Source: Fortiea contorta PCC 7126 (GTDB taxonomy: Bacteria > Cyanobacteriota > Cyanobacteriia > Cyanobacteriales > Nostocaceae). From it: 64,000 nt of DNA. The translations under genes were made by a program, and so were the position numbers. Under the pieces are notes generated by a model that searched no databases, was not told the origin of the DNA, and saw only the letters and a program-made list of their open reading frames with translations. Below, in pieces: positions 49,091-58,797 of the stretch (position 1 is its first letter; every line of letters begins with the position of its first letter). The stretch is from assembly GCF_000332295.1 (NCBI RefSeq), contig NZ_KB235930.1, forward strand, positions 4,119,895 to 4,183,894, in the 5' to 3' direction.

Positions 49091-49954
49091 ATGCGTTGGC
49101 AATTTTCACGTCGGTTTTTCTTATTTCAGCTACTATCTTGGATAATTGCTGGATGCGAATCAACGCCAAAATCTACGGGTATATTAACTGTTGGCGTCAT
49201 CAATTATGATGGTGGAGAGGATATAATTCAGCGATATACTCGATTTAATAATTTATTAGGTAAAAAAGCTAAAGCACACATTCGTCTAGAACCAGTTTTT
49301 AATGAAAATAAAGCAATAGAACGGCTAGAATCTCGTGCTTGGTCGTTGGTATTTGCTCCACCGGGTATAGCAGCGATCGCAATTACTCGTCACCAATATA
49401 TTAGTCTATTTCCTATGGTAGGTGTGAGTAATTTGCGTTCAGTGTTTGTGGTTCGCAAAGATAGTCCAATTCGCGATTTGAAACAACTACAAAATCAAAT
49501 AGTTGCGCTTGGTCAATTAGGGTCAGCAACTGGATATTATTTCCCTCTTTATAATCTTTTTGGTTTAACACTAGCAGAGATATTATTTGCATCTACACCG
49601 AAAGCAGTTTTAGAATTAGTAGCCACAGGAAAAGCAGCTGCGGGCGCTGTTTCTTTGGCAGAATTTAATCTCTACAGTCCATTGCTACAACAAACTGAGT
49701 TTCGCATACTTTATACAGATCCCCATTATGTACCATTGGGTGTGGTTTTAATTGGGCCCAGTGTAGAACGCAACCACCAAGAATCAATTCGCAAAATTAT
49801 GAGTGATTTTCCCTCAGCTTTAACTCAAGAAGCCGGCTATATACCTAATGGCAAAATACCTGATTATGAATATATGATTTCTATAGTTGAACGGGTGAAC
49901 TTGATTACTCCTAATATTAGGAATAAACCTGTGCGATTAGTTCTGAATTCTTAA
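49091..49954 (+). CDS. PhnD-like substrate-binding lipoprotein
   Basis: A 287-residue exported lipoprotein. The signal MRWQFSRRFFLFQLLSWIIAGC ends in a lipobox (IIAGC). The mature protein is a PhnD/SsuA-type periplasmic binding domain: LTVGVINYDGGEDIIQRY, ARAWSLVFAPPGIAAIAI-like sequence, SVFVVRKDSPIRDLKQLQ, ALGQLGSATGYYFPLYN and AAGAVSLAEFN. These families bind phosphonate, phosphate-like or other anions. No ABC permease or ATPase is adjacent. It is divergent from the heme-c/HAMP sensor, which suggests a sensor partner, but that is inference. It ends with a 4-base overlap with the aldehyde dehydrogenase gene. Confidence 0.82.
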   Translation: MRWQFSRRFFLFQLLSWIIAGCESTPKSTGILTVGVINYDGGEDIIQRYTRFNNLLGKKAKAHIRLEPVFNENKAIERLESRAWSLVFAPPGIAAIAITRHQYISLFPMVGVSNLRSVFVVRKDSPIRDLKQLQNQIVALGQLGSATGYYFPLYNLFGLTLAEILFASTPKAVLELVATGKAAAGAVSLAEFNLYSPLLQQTEFRILYTDPHYVPLGVVLIGPSVERNHQESIRKIMSDFPSALTQEAGYIPNGKIPDYEYMISIVERVNLITPNIRNKPVRLVLNS

Positions 49955-51384
49955 TCATCGAACCACCAAGGGTCTTTATTTGTGTTAGTTTTAATTAAAA
50001 AAACTTTTTTTCGCGTAAATCGTTTGATAGCGGCTGAACCCATCCGCGACCCTCCTAATCCAGAAAATTTGAAGGCGTTTTTCTCTCCTTCATGCATGAT
50101 TGCAGTCAAAGCTGCATCATTGATACTAATTGCACCTGCATCTATTTGCTGGGCTACTTCGATTGCAGATGCTTCTGAACCCGCAAATACCGCCGCACTC
50201 AATCCATAAATTGAGTCATTGGCTAAATTAATTGCTTCTTCCACTGTAGAAAAAGTCATTACAGGCATGATAGGGCCGAAAGTTTCTTCGGTCATGATTT
50301 TCATCGAGTGGTTGACTTGGGTGAGGACTGTAGGACGAAACCACCAACCCCCACCTAATTCTTCAATTTGTCCACCACAGTGAACTACCGCTCCTTTTTC
50401 CACCGCGTCTAGGAGATGGTCGCTAATAATTGCTGCTTGTCTTTCGGCGATAATGGGGCCGATTTCGCCACTTTCGACTGTAGGGTAAGCTAATTTCAGC
50501 TTTTGGGCTTTGAGAACTAGTTGCTTGACAAACTCCTCACATATCGATTCTGCAACATAAATTCTTTCAATTGATAAGCATGATTGTCCGGTGTTCACAA
50601 CAGCGCCCCACAAAATCGCTGATGTAGCTAATTCTAAATCCGCTGATGCTAAAACGATCGCTGGATCTTTCCCTCCCAATTCTACAAAAGCGGGGATAAA
50701 ATTTTTCGCCGCCGCCTCCGCAACTTTTCTCCCCGTAGCCACACTACCGGTAAAACATACTAAATCTACATGTTCAATCAAAGCATATCCGGTTGCACCT
50801 GCTCCTTCAATGAAAGTCAGGACTTCACGCAGTTTAGGAACCGTATTCAATGCTGTTGTTAGGGGTGCGACGAAGCGGGGTGCAATTTCACTAGGCTTGA
50901 CAATTACTGCACAACCTGCTATCAAAGCAGGAATTGTATCAATTGTCGAGAGCAATAAGGGAAAATTCCAGGGACTAATCACCCCAACTAGGGGGTAGGG
51001 GACGGCTGATGGTTGCAGTGAAATAAACGGGATGGTGGTATTTTTTGCTGATTCTTGGAGTAAATCGGGAGCTAATTTACACCAGCGGTCAAGGCTGGAG
51101 ACAAAAGAATCAATTTCCATCTCAGAGACAGATAGTCTACCAGTATCATTCACCAAAGCCTCTGTCAAGCGATCGCGCATAGCCAATATCGCTTGTTTCC
51201 ACTCTTGTAATGCCGCAATTCTCCCTTCTAAACCTAATTGTTGCCAGCGTACCTGTGCCCGCCGCAAACGATGACATTGCTGTGCCAATAGCTTCGGTGG
51301 CGGCGGTATAATTACATAGTCAAATTTGCCTGTCCTGGGATTGCGAACTTCTATTGATTGATTCATAGGTAATAAATATCTCAA
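49951..51384 (-). CDS. NAD(P)-dependent aldehyde dehydrogenase
   Basis: A 477-residue ALDH. Present are VGVISPWNFPLLLS (cofactor region), IVKPSEIAPRF, VCFTGSVATGRKVAEAA (Rossmann loop), catalytic Glu in FVELGGKDPAIVL, catalytic Cys in NTGQSCLSIERIYV and GPIMPVMTF. All key residues look intact. Substrate cannot be read. It is 3 bases downstream of the nitrilase-like gene on the same strand, so they form an operon: an aldehyde and a nitrile/amide or N-carbamoyl compound may be sequential metabolites. Confidence 0.93.
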   Translation of the reverse strand: MRYLLPMNQSIEVRNPRTGKFDYVIIPPPPKLLAQQCHRLRRAQVRWQQLGLEGRIAALQEWKQAILAMRDRLTEALVNDTGRLSVSEMEIDSFVSSLDRWCKLAPDLLQESAKNTTIPFISLQPSAVPYPLVGVISPWNFPLLLSTIDTIPALIAGCAVIVKPSEIAPRFVAPLTTALNTVPKLREVLTFIEGAGATGYALIEHVDLVCFTGSVATGRKVAEAAAKNFIPAFVELGGKDPAIVLASADLELATSAILWGAVVNTGQSCLSIERIYVAESICEEFVKQLVLKAQKLKLAYPTVESGEIGPIIAERQAAIISDHLLDAVEKGAVVHCGGQIEELGGGWWFRPTVLTQVNHSMKIMTEETFGPIMPVMTFSTVEEAINLANDSIYGLSAAVFAGSEASAIEVAQQIDAGAISINDAALTAIMHEGEKNAFKFSGLGGSRMGSAAIKRFTRKKVFLIKTNTNKDPWWFDD

Positions 51385-51387
51385 TCC

Positions 51388-52437
51388 CTAATCTTGAATT
51401 ACTCCCAATTTAACTAAACGCTCAATCGTGGCTTGCTGGGTGGTGATAAAATGTCTGCGGTCTATTTCCCCTTCCAGCATAGTATTTGGTGGATAAAAAT
51501 GCGACTGCAGGTAACTTTGGGCGTATAGCTCGAATCGTTGACGGGAAAGTAAATTATTTAACCCTGGTCGCAGGCGATCGCGTCTTAAAGCGGCCAAGTT
51601 TATCTCAGCAAAAGCTGCCATACTTTCACCTGCAGATGTTTCTGCGACAACTATTCCGCGATGATCAATAATTTTAGAACCCCCATCAACTGAAGCTTGA
51701 GGTATGGGAGTATTCACGATACCTGCTGTATTCGAGGACACTACATAAGCTTGATTTTCCACCGCCCTAGTAATTTTGGCGGCGTCCTTCGGCGTCAAAG
51801 TTTTGTTATACGTTTCCGAAGTGGAATGGAGAAAAATTTCTGCCCCCCGCATCGCTAAACACCGCGACACTTCAGGATATAAAATTTCTTCAGATGCCAA
51901 AGCTGCCAAATTCCCAATCGCCGTTTTCGCCACCGGGAAAACCCCATCCCAGCCATAACATTCTAGATACCGATCCCAGACATCATGAGGCGTAGGAGCA
52001 AACATCGAATTTAACCGCCGATAGCGCAACACTACCATTCCCGCCGGATCAATCACAAAGCAAGTTTGGAAGTATAATTTGGGAAAATTGGGGTCGAGTT
52101 CGTAGGCATTACCAGCTAAAAATATGCCATGTTTCTGAGCAATTTTACTTAAAGCTCCATACTCAGGCCCATCCATTTCTAAACAGGCTTTTTCTGCCCA
52201 AACTGCGAGGGATTCACCCAACGGAAAACCAGTCAGAAAATATTCTGGTAAAACAATTAAACGACAATCAGTGCCAATAAAAGCAATACTCGCCGCGATT
52301 TGTCGTTCCAAGCGGTTAATAGAATCGAGCATCATAGCACGAGCCGATAAGCGATCGCTCGCTTGATTCACCGCATAACAAGTAACTTGTAGTGCCAAAG
52401 CACGGAATGATTCCAGATTATCAGTATTAGCTACCAT
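51388..52437 (-). CDS. Nitrilase-superfamily protein lacking the usual catalytic Cys
   Basis: A 349-residue carbon-nitrogen hydrolase fold. The Glu region is CRLIVLPEYFLTGFP. The segment normally reading CYDxxFPExxR around the catalytic Cys here is LASEEILYPEVSRCLAMRGAEIFL, so Ser replaces the nucleophilic Cys by alignment. A Cys (CL in SRCLAMRG) follows six residues after PE but is not the usual position. The protein may use Ser, act on unusual substrate, or be a non-catalytic subunit. Immediately upstream of the aldehyde dehydrogenase (3-base gap). Confidence 0.82.
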   Translation of the reverse strand: MVANTDNLESFRALALQVTCYAVNQASDRLSARAMMLDSINRLERQIAASIAFIGTDCRLIVLPEYFLTGFPLGESLAVWAEKACLEMDGPEYGALSKIAQKHGIFLAGNAYELDPNFPKLYFQTCFVIDPAGMVVLRYRRLNSMFAPTPHDVWDRYLECYGWDGVFPVAKTAIGNLAALASEEILYPEVSRCLAMRGAEIFLHSTSETYNKTLTPKDAAKITRAVENQAYVVSSNTAGIVNTPIPQASVDGGSKIIDHRGIVVAETSAGESMAAFAEINLAALRRDRLRPGLNNLLSRQRFELYAQSYLQSHFYPPNTMLEGEIDRRHFITTQQATIERLVKLGVIQD

Positions 52438-52843
52438 GTGGAAAAAAATATGAGGACGGCTAATTCAGGCTTCTATCAGGCTGCTACTGATCAAACAATA
52501 CCTTGTTTTACCGCATCTGAATATTTGTGATTTATTCTTTGTCTCCCCACACTCCCCATCTTTACAAGGGTAGGTATTTTGTATTTGGTCATTTTTTTGC
52601 TGTTTCAGCCGATGCTTAAACGCTGAAATAACCAAACTACGTTAAACAATTGAGAATTTTCTCAATTATTTTCGAGATTTTAAAAACCCTACCCTTGAAA
52701 GCACTCCCCATCCCCCCATCTCCCCACCTCCCCATCCTCCCATCTCCCCTCACACCTCCCACACCCCCCACACCTCCCACACTCCCTAATTCCCCAGTGA
52801 CTGCAACAATAGTGATCACTACACTTTTGAGTTATATCTACCT
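52438..52843. repeat. C-rich low-complexity repeats between nitrilase-like gene and fni
   Basis: The region carries 'ccccacactccccatc' near 52546-52560 and a long C-rich tract at 52700-52795 made of variants of ccccatctccccacct and acacctcccacac. A short AT-rich dyad (gagaattttctc, 52651-52662) lies between. No gene is present; frames across the tract are spurious. It separates divergent genes and must hold both promoters. Confidence 0.8.
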
Positions 52844-53899
52844 GTGAACGCCCCCACTAGCACATCAGCACCAACTCAGTCACGCAAAGCAGATCACATC
52901 CGTATTTGCTTAGAGGAAGATGTCCAGTGTCACCAAGCTACTAATGGACTAGAAAACTATCGTTTTATCCATTGTTGTTTACCGGAAATCAACCGGGATG
53001 AGATTAATCTCGGCACAACTTTCTTAGGAAAACACCTCAATGCACCTCTGCTGATTTCTTCAATGACGGGGGGAACAGAACAAGCAGGAATGATTAATCG
53101 GCGTCTAGCGGAAGTGGCGCAAAACTACAAAATTGCTATGGGTGTCGGTTCCCAGCGCGTAGCAGTGGAAAAGCCCGCTGTGGCTGACACTTTCGCTGTC
53201 CGTAAGTATGCTCCTGATGTGCTGTTATTTGCTAACTTAGGGGCTGTGCAACTGAACTATCAATATGGTTTAGATGAATGTCGGCGAGTGGTGGATATTC
53301 TGGAGGCGGATGCTTTAATTTTGCACCTCAATCCGCTGCAAGAATGCATCCAAACTCAAGGTGATACTAATTTTAAAGGATTGCTTGACAAAATGCAAAT
53401 TTTGTGCAGTAAATTAACTATACCCGTGATTGCGAAGGAAGTAGGAAATGGCATTTCTGCAGTCATGGCACAAAAGCTAATTGCAGCGGGGGTGAGAGCG
53501 ATTGATGTCGCGGGGACTGGTGGTACTTCCTGGGCAAAGGTCGAAAGCGAACGAGCAGAAAATCCCTTACAACGCCGCTTGGGTAGGACTTTTGCTGATT
53601 GGGGTTTATCCACAGCAGAGTGTATTACGAGTATCCGAGCGATCGCCCCAGATGTACCTTTAATTGCGTCGGGAGGGTTGCGTCACGGACTAGATATTGC
53701 TATGGCGATCGCCCTGGGAGCCGATTTGGCTGGTTTAGCAATGCCATTTCTCAAAGCCGCAGCTTTATCAGAAGCCGCAGTTGCAGACTTAATTGAAGTC
53801 TTAATTGCCGAACTGACCACAGTGTTATTTTGTACTGGTAATGCTACCTTAGAAAAGTTGCAACATTCTCAAAGTTTACAGCGCCTACCGGGGAAATGA
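52844..53899 (+). CDS. fni: Isopentenyl-diphosphate delta-isomerase, type 2
   Basis: A 351-residue FMN enzyme converting IPP to DMAPP for carotenoid, chlorophyll and quinone synthesis. Motifs include the N-terminal [71 protein letters not shown] and [15 protein letters not shown], then [14 protein letters not shown]. It starts at GTG (52844), typical of genes lacking a strong ribosome site. The upstream DNA is a C-rich repeat. Monocistronic; sppA follows 191 bases later. Confidence 0.96.
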   Translation: MNAPTSTSAPTQSRKADHIRICLEEDVQCHQATNGLENYRFIHCCLPEINRDEINLGTTFLGKHLNAPLLISSMTGGTEQAGMINRRLAEVAQNYKIAMGVGSQRVAVEKPAVADTFAVRKYAPDVLLFANLGAVQLNYQYGLDECRRVVDILEADALILHLNPLQECIQTQGDTNFKGLLDKMQILCSKLTIPVIAKEVGNGISAVMAQKLIAAGVRAIDVAGTGGTSWAKVESERAENPLQRRLGRTFADWGLSTAECITSIRAIAPDVPLIASGGLRHGLDIAMAIALGADLAGLAMPFLKAAALSEAAVADLIEVLIAELTTVLFCTGNATLEKLQHSQSLQRLPGK

Positions 53900-54029
53900 G
53901 GGAAATGGGGAGGTGATGAATCCTGCGTTGTGCGCGAGTTTTCCGTGTTGAGGAGCCACTGCTCGACTAGAAGTGAATCCCTAACCCCACGCAGGAGCGT
54001 CACCCGCAAAAGGAGATGAGAGAATAACT

Positions 54030-54077
54030 CTAGCTCCTAGCCCCTAATCCCTACCCCCTAATCCCTACCCCCCCCAG
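54030..54077. repeat. 'ctaatccctaccc' tandem words upstream of sppA
   Basis: Repeats of agcccctaatccctacc-type words run to about 54077, 14 bases before the sppA ATG. This leaves almost no room for a ribosome site of the usual kind. The same kind of tract recurs at 62700-62820. Confidence 0.7.
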
Positions 54078-54090
54078 GTAAACAACAAAA

Positions 54091-55920
54091 ATGCGTAACT
54101 TTCTCCAACAAACTTTTGCTAGTTTAATTGGCAGTTTACTCGGATTGATGATTTTTTCCGGTGTTGGCACTATTGGATTATTTTTATTGTTGTTGGTAGT
54201 CGCTACTTCCAAAGATACTGGCCCCGAAGTCAAAGATAAGTCAGTGGTGGTTTTTGACTTATCTTTGAATATCACTGATAGCGCGCCAAGTTCCGGTCAA
54301 ATCTTGCAAAAGGCCTTCTCGGGTGTAGACGAGAATCGGATGACACTCCGCAGCGTTGTTGATACTTTAGAAAAAGCCCAGCGCGATCCGCGAATTGTCG
54401 GGATTTATTTGGATGCGTCACGGAGCACAGCAGGTGGTAGCGCAGGTTACGCAACACTCAAAGAAGTTCGCCAAGCACTTTTGAAGTTTCGCGCTTCTGG
54501 GAAAAAAATTACAGCCTATGGTGTGGATTGGGGCGAACGGGAATATTATCTCAGTTCCGTAGCCGATAAAATTGTCCTTAATCCTCTGGGTGCGGTAGAA
54601 GTCAACGGTTTGAGTTCCCAACCACTGTTTCTCGCAGGCGCTCTGCAAAAGTATGGTGTCGGCGTGCAAATTGTCCGCGTGGGGAAATTCAAGGGAGCTG
54701 TGGAACCGTTTATTCTCAACAAGTTGAGTCCAGAGAACCGCGCACAAACGCAAAAATTGTTAGATGATGTTTGGGGAGAATGGCGTAACGCCGTCGGCGA
54801 GACTCGGAAAATTAATCCCGAAAAACTACAGGAGATCGCCGATAATCAAGCATTATTAGAAGCTGAGGCAGCTAAGAATAATGGTCTAGTAGACCAAATA
54901 GCATACGCTGACCAAGTAGTCAACGACTTGAAAAAATTGACTGCTAGTGATAAAGAAGATAAAACCTTTCGCCAAATTAACTTGATAAGTTACGCCCAAG
55001 TTCCCGGTAAATCCTTGGGTGTAGAACGTCAATCAGACAAAAAAATCGCCGTTGTTTATGCAGAGGGCGAAATTGTCGATGGTAGGGGAGATAGTGGCGA
55101 AGTTGGGGGCGATCGCTTTGCCAGAATCTTCAATCAACTCAGGCAAGATGATAAAATTAAAGCAGTGATTTTACGGATCAACAGCCCTGGAGGTAGCGCC
55201 ATTGCATCAGAAATTATGCAGCGCGAGGTACGCTTGACTCGTGAAGTGAAACCAGTAGTTGTATCCATGGGTGATGTTGCTGCTTCTGGTGGTTATTGGA
55301 TTGCTAGCGATTCCCACCGCATTTTCGCTGAACCCAACACGATTACAGGTTCCATCGGTGTATTTGGGGTATTATTCAACGGACAAAAACTAGCAAATGA
55401 CAACGGTATTACCTGGGATTCGGTGAAAACCGCCCGCTATGCTGACTCTCAAACCGTAGCGCGACCAAAATCTCCCGAAGAATTAGCAATTTACCAGCGC
55501 AGTGTCAACCGCATTTATAGTCTCTTCTTAAATAAAGTCGCTCAGGGAAGAAAATTACCAGAAGCAAAAGTAGCTGAAATTGCTCAAGGACGGATTTGGT
55601 CAGGGGTAGCAGCCAAACAAATCGGTTTAGTAGATGAAATTGGGGGTTTAGACGCTGCGATCGCCTATACTGCTAAACAAGCAAAACTGGGTAACGATTG
55701 GCAATTACAAGAGTATCCCCAACCCAGCAGCTTTGAAGAACGCTTTTTTGGTCGTGCTTTAGAAGAAGCAAACGCCACCTTAAAAGTCAATCAACCCCAA
55801 CCATCCCATCCCCTGTTAACAGAATTCCAAAAACTACAACAGGAAATGACCACTCTGCAAAAAATGAACGATCCCCAAGGCGTGTATGCTCGCTTACCCT
55901 TTAACTTGAAGATAGAGTAA
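54091..55920 (+). CDS. sppA: Signal peptide peptidase SppA (67-kDa type)
   Basis: A 609-residue membrane serine protease with a Ser-Lys dyad, degrading cleaved signal peptides and involved in thylakoid antenna degradation in cyanobacteria. One N-terminal membrane helix (about 15-40, LLGLMIFSGVGTIGLFLLLL) anchors it. The N-terminal half contains Lys in VGKFKGAVEPFILN. The C-terminal half contains INSPGGSAIASEIM and the Ser in GDVAASGGYWIAS, then TITGSIGVFGVLFN. Length and duplicated architecture match the 67K form. Confidence 0.96.
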   Translation: MRNFLQQTFASLIGSLLGLMIFSGVGTIGLFLLLLVVATSKDTGPEVKDKSVVVFDLSLNITDSAPSSGQILQKAFSGVDENRMTLRSVVDTLEKAQRDPRIVGIYLDASRSTAGGSAGYATLKEVRQALLKFRASGKKITAYGVDWGEREYYLSSVADKIVLNPLGAVEVNGLSSQPLFLAGALQKYGVGVQIVRVGKFKGAVEPFILNKLSPENRAQTQKLLDDVWGEWRNAVGETRKINPEKLQEIADNQALLEAEAAKNNGLVDQIAYADQVVNDLKKLTASDKEDKTFRQINLISYAQVPGKSLGVERQSDKKIAVVYAEGEIVDGRGDSGEVGGDRFARIFNQLRQDDKIKAVILRINSPGGSAIASEIMQREVRLTREVKPVVVSMGDVAASGGYWIASDSHRIFAEPNTITGSIGVFGVLFNGQKLANDNGITWDSVKTARYADSQTVARPKSPEELAIYQRSVNRIYSLFLNKVAQGRKLPEAKVAEIAQGRIWSGVAAKQIGLVDEIGGLDAAIAYTAKQAKLGNDWQLQEYPQPSSFEERFFGRALEEANATLKVNQPQPSHPLLTEFQKLQQEMTTLQKMNDPQGVYARLPFNLKIE

Positions 55921-55961
55921 GGCAATAGGGAAATGGCGTTAATTCTACCATCATTCCCCAA

Positions 55962-56630
55962 TCAAGAACGCTGACCAGTCACAATATACGCCACTCGTTG
56001 ACCGATATTTGTGGCGTGGTCTGCCATGCGTTCTAAATAACGAATTGCCAAAGCCAGTAGTATAATTGGTTCGACGACACCCGGAATATCCCGCTGACAA
56101 GCTAAAGTTTCATAAAGGCGATCATAGGCATTATCCACAGCGTCATCTAGACGCTTAATACTTCTGCCGCCAGCTGCGTCTAAATCGCCTAAAGCTACCA
56201 AGCTAGCAGCTAACATTGCCTGAGCATGATGAGACATTATAGCAATATCTGGTACAGAAGCGTGGGGTGGATAAGGAAAAATCTTAATCGCAACTTCCGC
56301 TAGATCCTTAGCGTAATCCCCAATGCGTTCTAAATCTCGCACCAGTTGCATAAAAGCACTCAAACAACGCAAATCTTGAGATGTTGGAGCTTGTAGCGTT
56401 ATAATTGTTGTGCATTCAGACTCGATCTGTCTATAAAAACGATCAATCTTCTTATCTAATCGGGGAACTTCCGCAGCTGCGATCAAATCGCGGGAGACTA
56501 AGGCTTGGTGACTGAGGCGAAAAGATTGTTCCACCAAAGCTCCCATACGCAATACATCCCGTTCTAAGCGCCTAATGGCTCGTGCTAACTGAGGTCTGTC
56601 AGGATTGGGACTATAAAGGACGACTTTCAC
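55962..56630 (-). CDS. phoU: Phosphate-signalling protein PhoU
   Basis: A 222-residue all-helical protein with two PhoU domains and metal-binding acidic clusters (for example LMQLVRDLERIGDYAKDLAE in one half and ALAIRYLERMADHATNIGQRV in the other). It inhibits the histidine kinase of the Pho system when phosphate is plentiful, linked to the Pst transporter. In this window it is the last gene of a regulator operon and lies 29 bases after the kinase. In Synechocystis the equivalent protein is SphU. Confidence 0.95.
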   Translation of the reverse strand: MKVVLYSPNPDRPQLARAIRRLERDVLRMGALVEQSFRLSHQALVSRDLIAAAEVPRLDKKIDRFYRQIESECTTIITLQAPTSQDLRCLSAFMQLVRDLERIGDYAKDLAEVAIKIFPYPPHASVPDIAIMSHHAQAMLAASLVALGDLDAAGGRSIKRLDDAVDNAYDRLYETLACQRDIPGVVEPIILLALAIRYLERMADHATNIGQRVAYIVTGQRS

Positions 56631-56659
56631 ACTTGTAGTCTCAAACGTGAAGATATTTT

Positions 56660-57991
56660 TTAACTATAGTCTTGACTTGAGCTGTTTGTCACAATTTCTG
56701 GTATTTGGAGTTGTATCCATGCACCACCGGTTTGGGGATGGTTCATTGCTTTAATTGTACCGCCGTGGGCGAGAACAATTTGTCTGACGATCGCCAAACC
56801 TAAACCGCTACCTACAACTGCTGTTGTGGAACTATTCTCTTCTACTGGGGAACGATATCGGGCTTTGTCTCCTCGATAAAATCGCTCAAAAACGTGGGGT
56901 AAATCTACTTCTGCAAAACCGACACCGGAGTCAATGATATTGATTTCCAAGTATTGAAGACCAATTTTACTCTGACGATTGTTTTCGGCTGAGAGAATTT
57001 TCGCCTCCACCCGAACGGTTGCACCAGGGGGGCTGTATTTGATACTGTTATCTAACAAGTTGAGAAATACTTGATAAATGCGAGAACGATCAGCCTTCAT
57101 CCAGAGATTTTCGGCTCCAGAATAAGTTAAAGTCAGATGCAGCCGCTGTGCTAACGGTTCTAAAGTTTCCCAAACAGACGCAACTAGCGATCGCACTTCC
57201 ACCGCTTCTGGATGCAATTGCATGGTAGGATTAATTTCCATTTGGGTCAGTTCCAACCAGCTTTGTACCAAGTTTATCAGTCGGTCAACTTCTTGCATCA
57301 AGCGGTTGACCCAGCGATTTAACGGCGGTTCTAAACGGTTTTGTAAAGTTTCCGCTACCAAACGAATCGAAGTTAGCGGTGTTCTCAGTTCATGTGCTAA
57401 GTCAGAAAAAGAGCGATCGCGAATTTGATTCATATCCAGCAGCGGTTGGCGATTTTCGAGAAACACTCCCACCTGCCCTTGATCTAAAGGTAAGCTGGAT
57501 GCTCGCAAAGCCAAAGACTTCATTATGGACATCGCCGCTGCATTTTCGCAAGAGGGGTGAAACACCCACTCCCTCACTTGCGGTTTTTGCAAATCACGAG
57601 TTTGCTCAATTAACTGATCGAGTTCATAAGACCGCACCAACTCCAGCAACAACCGCACTTGCCCTGGTTGCCACCGTTCGAGATATAATATACTCCGCGC
57701 TTGCTGATTGCACCACAGCAATTGATTTTCCTCATCTACCTGCAAATAACCCAGGGGAGCAAAATCTAATAATTCTTTGTAGGTGTCTAGCGATCGCTGC
57801 CAATTTTGTCGCTGCTGCTTCAGCATACCAATTTCTTGTCGCAAACGAGGCAGCAGCGGCAGCGCCACCTTGGCAGAGTGAGAATTTAAAGGCTTGATTG
57901 CTCGCCGCAGGTAGAGGTTTAATTGCATTTGTTGCCAAATCCAAAACCCAATCCCCACCGCTAAACCCAGACAAAATCCCAATAAAAACAT
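56660..57991 (-). CDS. sphS: Phosphate-sensing histidine kinase (SphS/PhoR type)
   Basis: A 443-residue kinase. It has an N-terminal membrane segment (LLGFCLGLAVGIGFWIW), a PAS-like region (about 70-175, LLDFAPLGYLQVDEENQLLW), and HisKA with His in LAHELRTPLTSIRLVAETL. The HATPase has NLLDNSIKYSPPG, DSGVGFAEVDLPHVFERF and VGSGLGLAIVRQIV, all intact. It phosphorylates the response regulator encoded just upstream (53-base gap) when phosphate is low. The N-terminal hydrophobic region is needed for localisation in SphS of Synechocystis. Confidence 0.92.
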   Translation of the reverse strand: MFLLGFCLGLAVGIGFWIWQQMQLNLYLRRAIKPLNSHSAKVALPLLPRLRQEIGMLKQQRQNWQRSLDTYKELLDFAPLGYLQVDEENQLLWCNQQARSILYLERWQPGQVRLLLELVRSYELDQLIEQTRDLQKPQVREWVFHPSCENAAAMSIMKSLALRASSLPLDQGQVGVFLENRQPLLDMNQIRDRSFSDLAHELRTPLTSIRLVAETLQNRLEPPLNRWVNRLMQEVDRLINLVQSWLELTQMEINPTMQLHPEAVEVRSLVASVWETLEPLAQRLHLTLTYSGAENLWMKADRSRIYQVFLNLLDNSIKYSPPGATVRVEAKILSAENNRQSKIGLQYLEINIIDSGVGFAEVDLPHVFERFYRGDKARYRSPVEENSSTTAVVGSGLGLAIVRQIVLAHGGTIKAMNHPQTGGAWIQLQIPEIVTNSSSQDYS

Positions 57992-58044
57992 TTAAGTTAT
58001 TAGTTGCTTTGTGACAACTAAAAACTAACAACTATCCTCGCCAA

Positions 58045-58797
58045 TTATCCAAATCGGTAGCCAAAACCTCTGACAGTCACAATATATTCAGGACGACTGG
58101 GGTCTTGCTCCAATTTTTCTCTCAACCAACGGATATGAACATCAACAGTTTTACTATCCCCTACAAAATCTGGCCCCCAGACCTGATCTAGCAACTGTTC
58201 CCGCGACCAAACACGACGAGCGTAGCTCATAAACAGTTCCAGCAAGCGGAATTCCTTCGGCGACAAACTCACCTCTTGATTGCGAACCAGCACCCGACAC
58301 TCTTGAGGATTCAGAGTCACATCCTTGTATTTTAATACTGGTAGTTGCGGCAAAGTGCTCAACCGCTGACGACGCAGCAAGGCGCGACAACGAGCCACTA
58401 ATTCACGCATACTAAAAGGCTTAGTTAGATAATCATCCGCACCCACTTCTAAGCCCAACACACGGTCAGTTTCACTCCCCTTAGCACTCAACATCATAAT
58501 TGGTACCGGGTTGCCTTGATGACGCAGCAAGCGGCAAATATCCAGTCCGTTAATCTGCGGTAGCATCAAATCCAGAATCACCAAATCAAAACCTAATTCT
58601 CCGGAATTGGGTTCATAGCTTTTGAGATATTCTACAGCCGTCCGCCCATCAGAGGCTGTTACCACCCCGTAACCTTCCTCCTCCAATGCCACAACTAACA
58701 TTTCCCTGATGAGTTCCTCATCTTCCACTAAAAGAATGCGGCTCGCTTGTCCGATTTCCGCTCTGGTAGAAAACTTCGTTGATTCGCTGGTGTACAT
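58045..58797 (-). CDS. sphR: Phosphate-regulon response regulator (SphR/PhoB type)
   Basis: A 250-residue OmpR/PhoB family regulator. The receiver has acidic residues in LLVEDEELI, phospho-Asp in LVILDLMLPQINGLD, Thr/Ser in MMLSAKG and Lys in DDYLTKPFSMREL. The winged HTH includes VSLSPKEFRLLELFM, SREQLLDQVWG, KTVDVHIRWLREKLE and VTVRGFGYRFG. It binds Pho boxes and activates phosphate-starvation genes. The start is taken at the ATG at 58797 (MYTSEST); a GTG at 58806 is an alternative. First gene of the sphR-sphS-phoU operon. Confidence 0.94.
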   Translation of the reverse strand: MYTSESTKFSTRAEIGQASRILLVEDEELIREMLVVALEEEGYGVVTASDGRTAVEYLKSYEPNSGELGFDLVILDLMLPQINGLDICRLLRHQGNPVPIMMLSAKGSETDRVLGLEVGADDYLTKPFSMRELVARCRALLRRQRLSTLPQLPVLKYKDVTLNPQECRVLVRNQEVSLSPKEFRLLELFMSYARRVWSREQLLDQVWGPDFVGDSKTVDVHIRWLREKLEQDPSRPEYIVTVRGFGYRFG

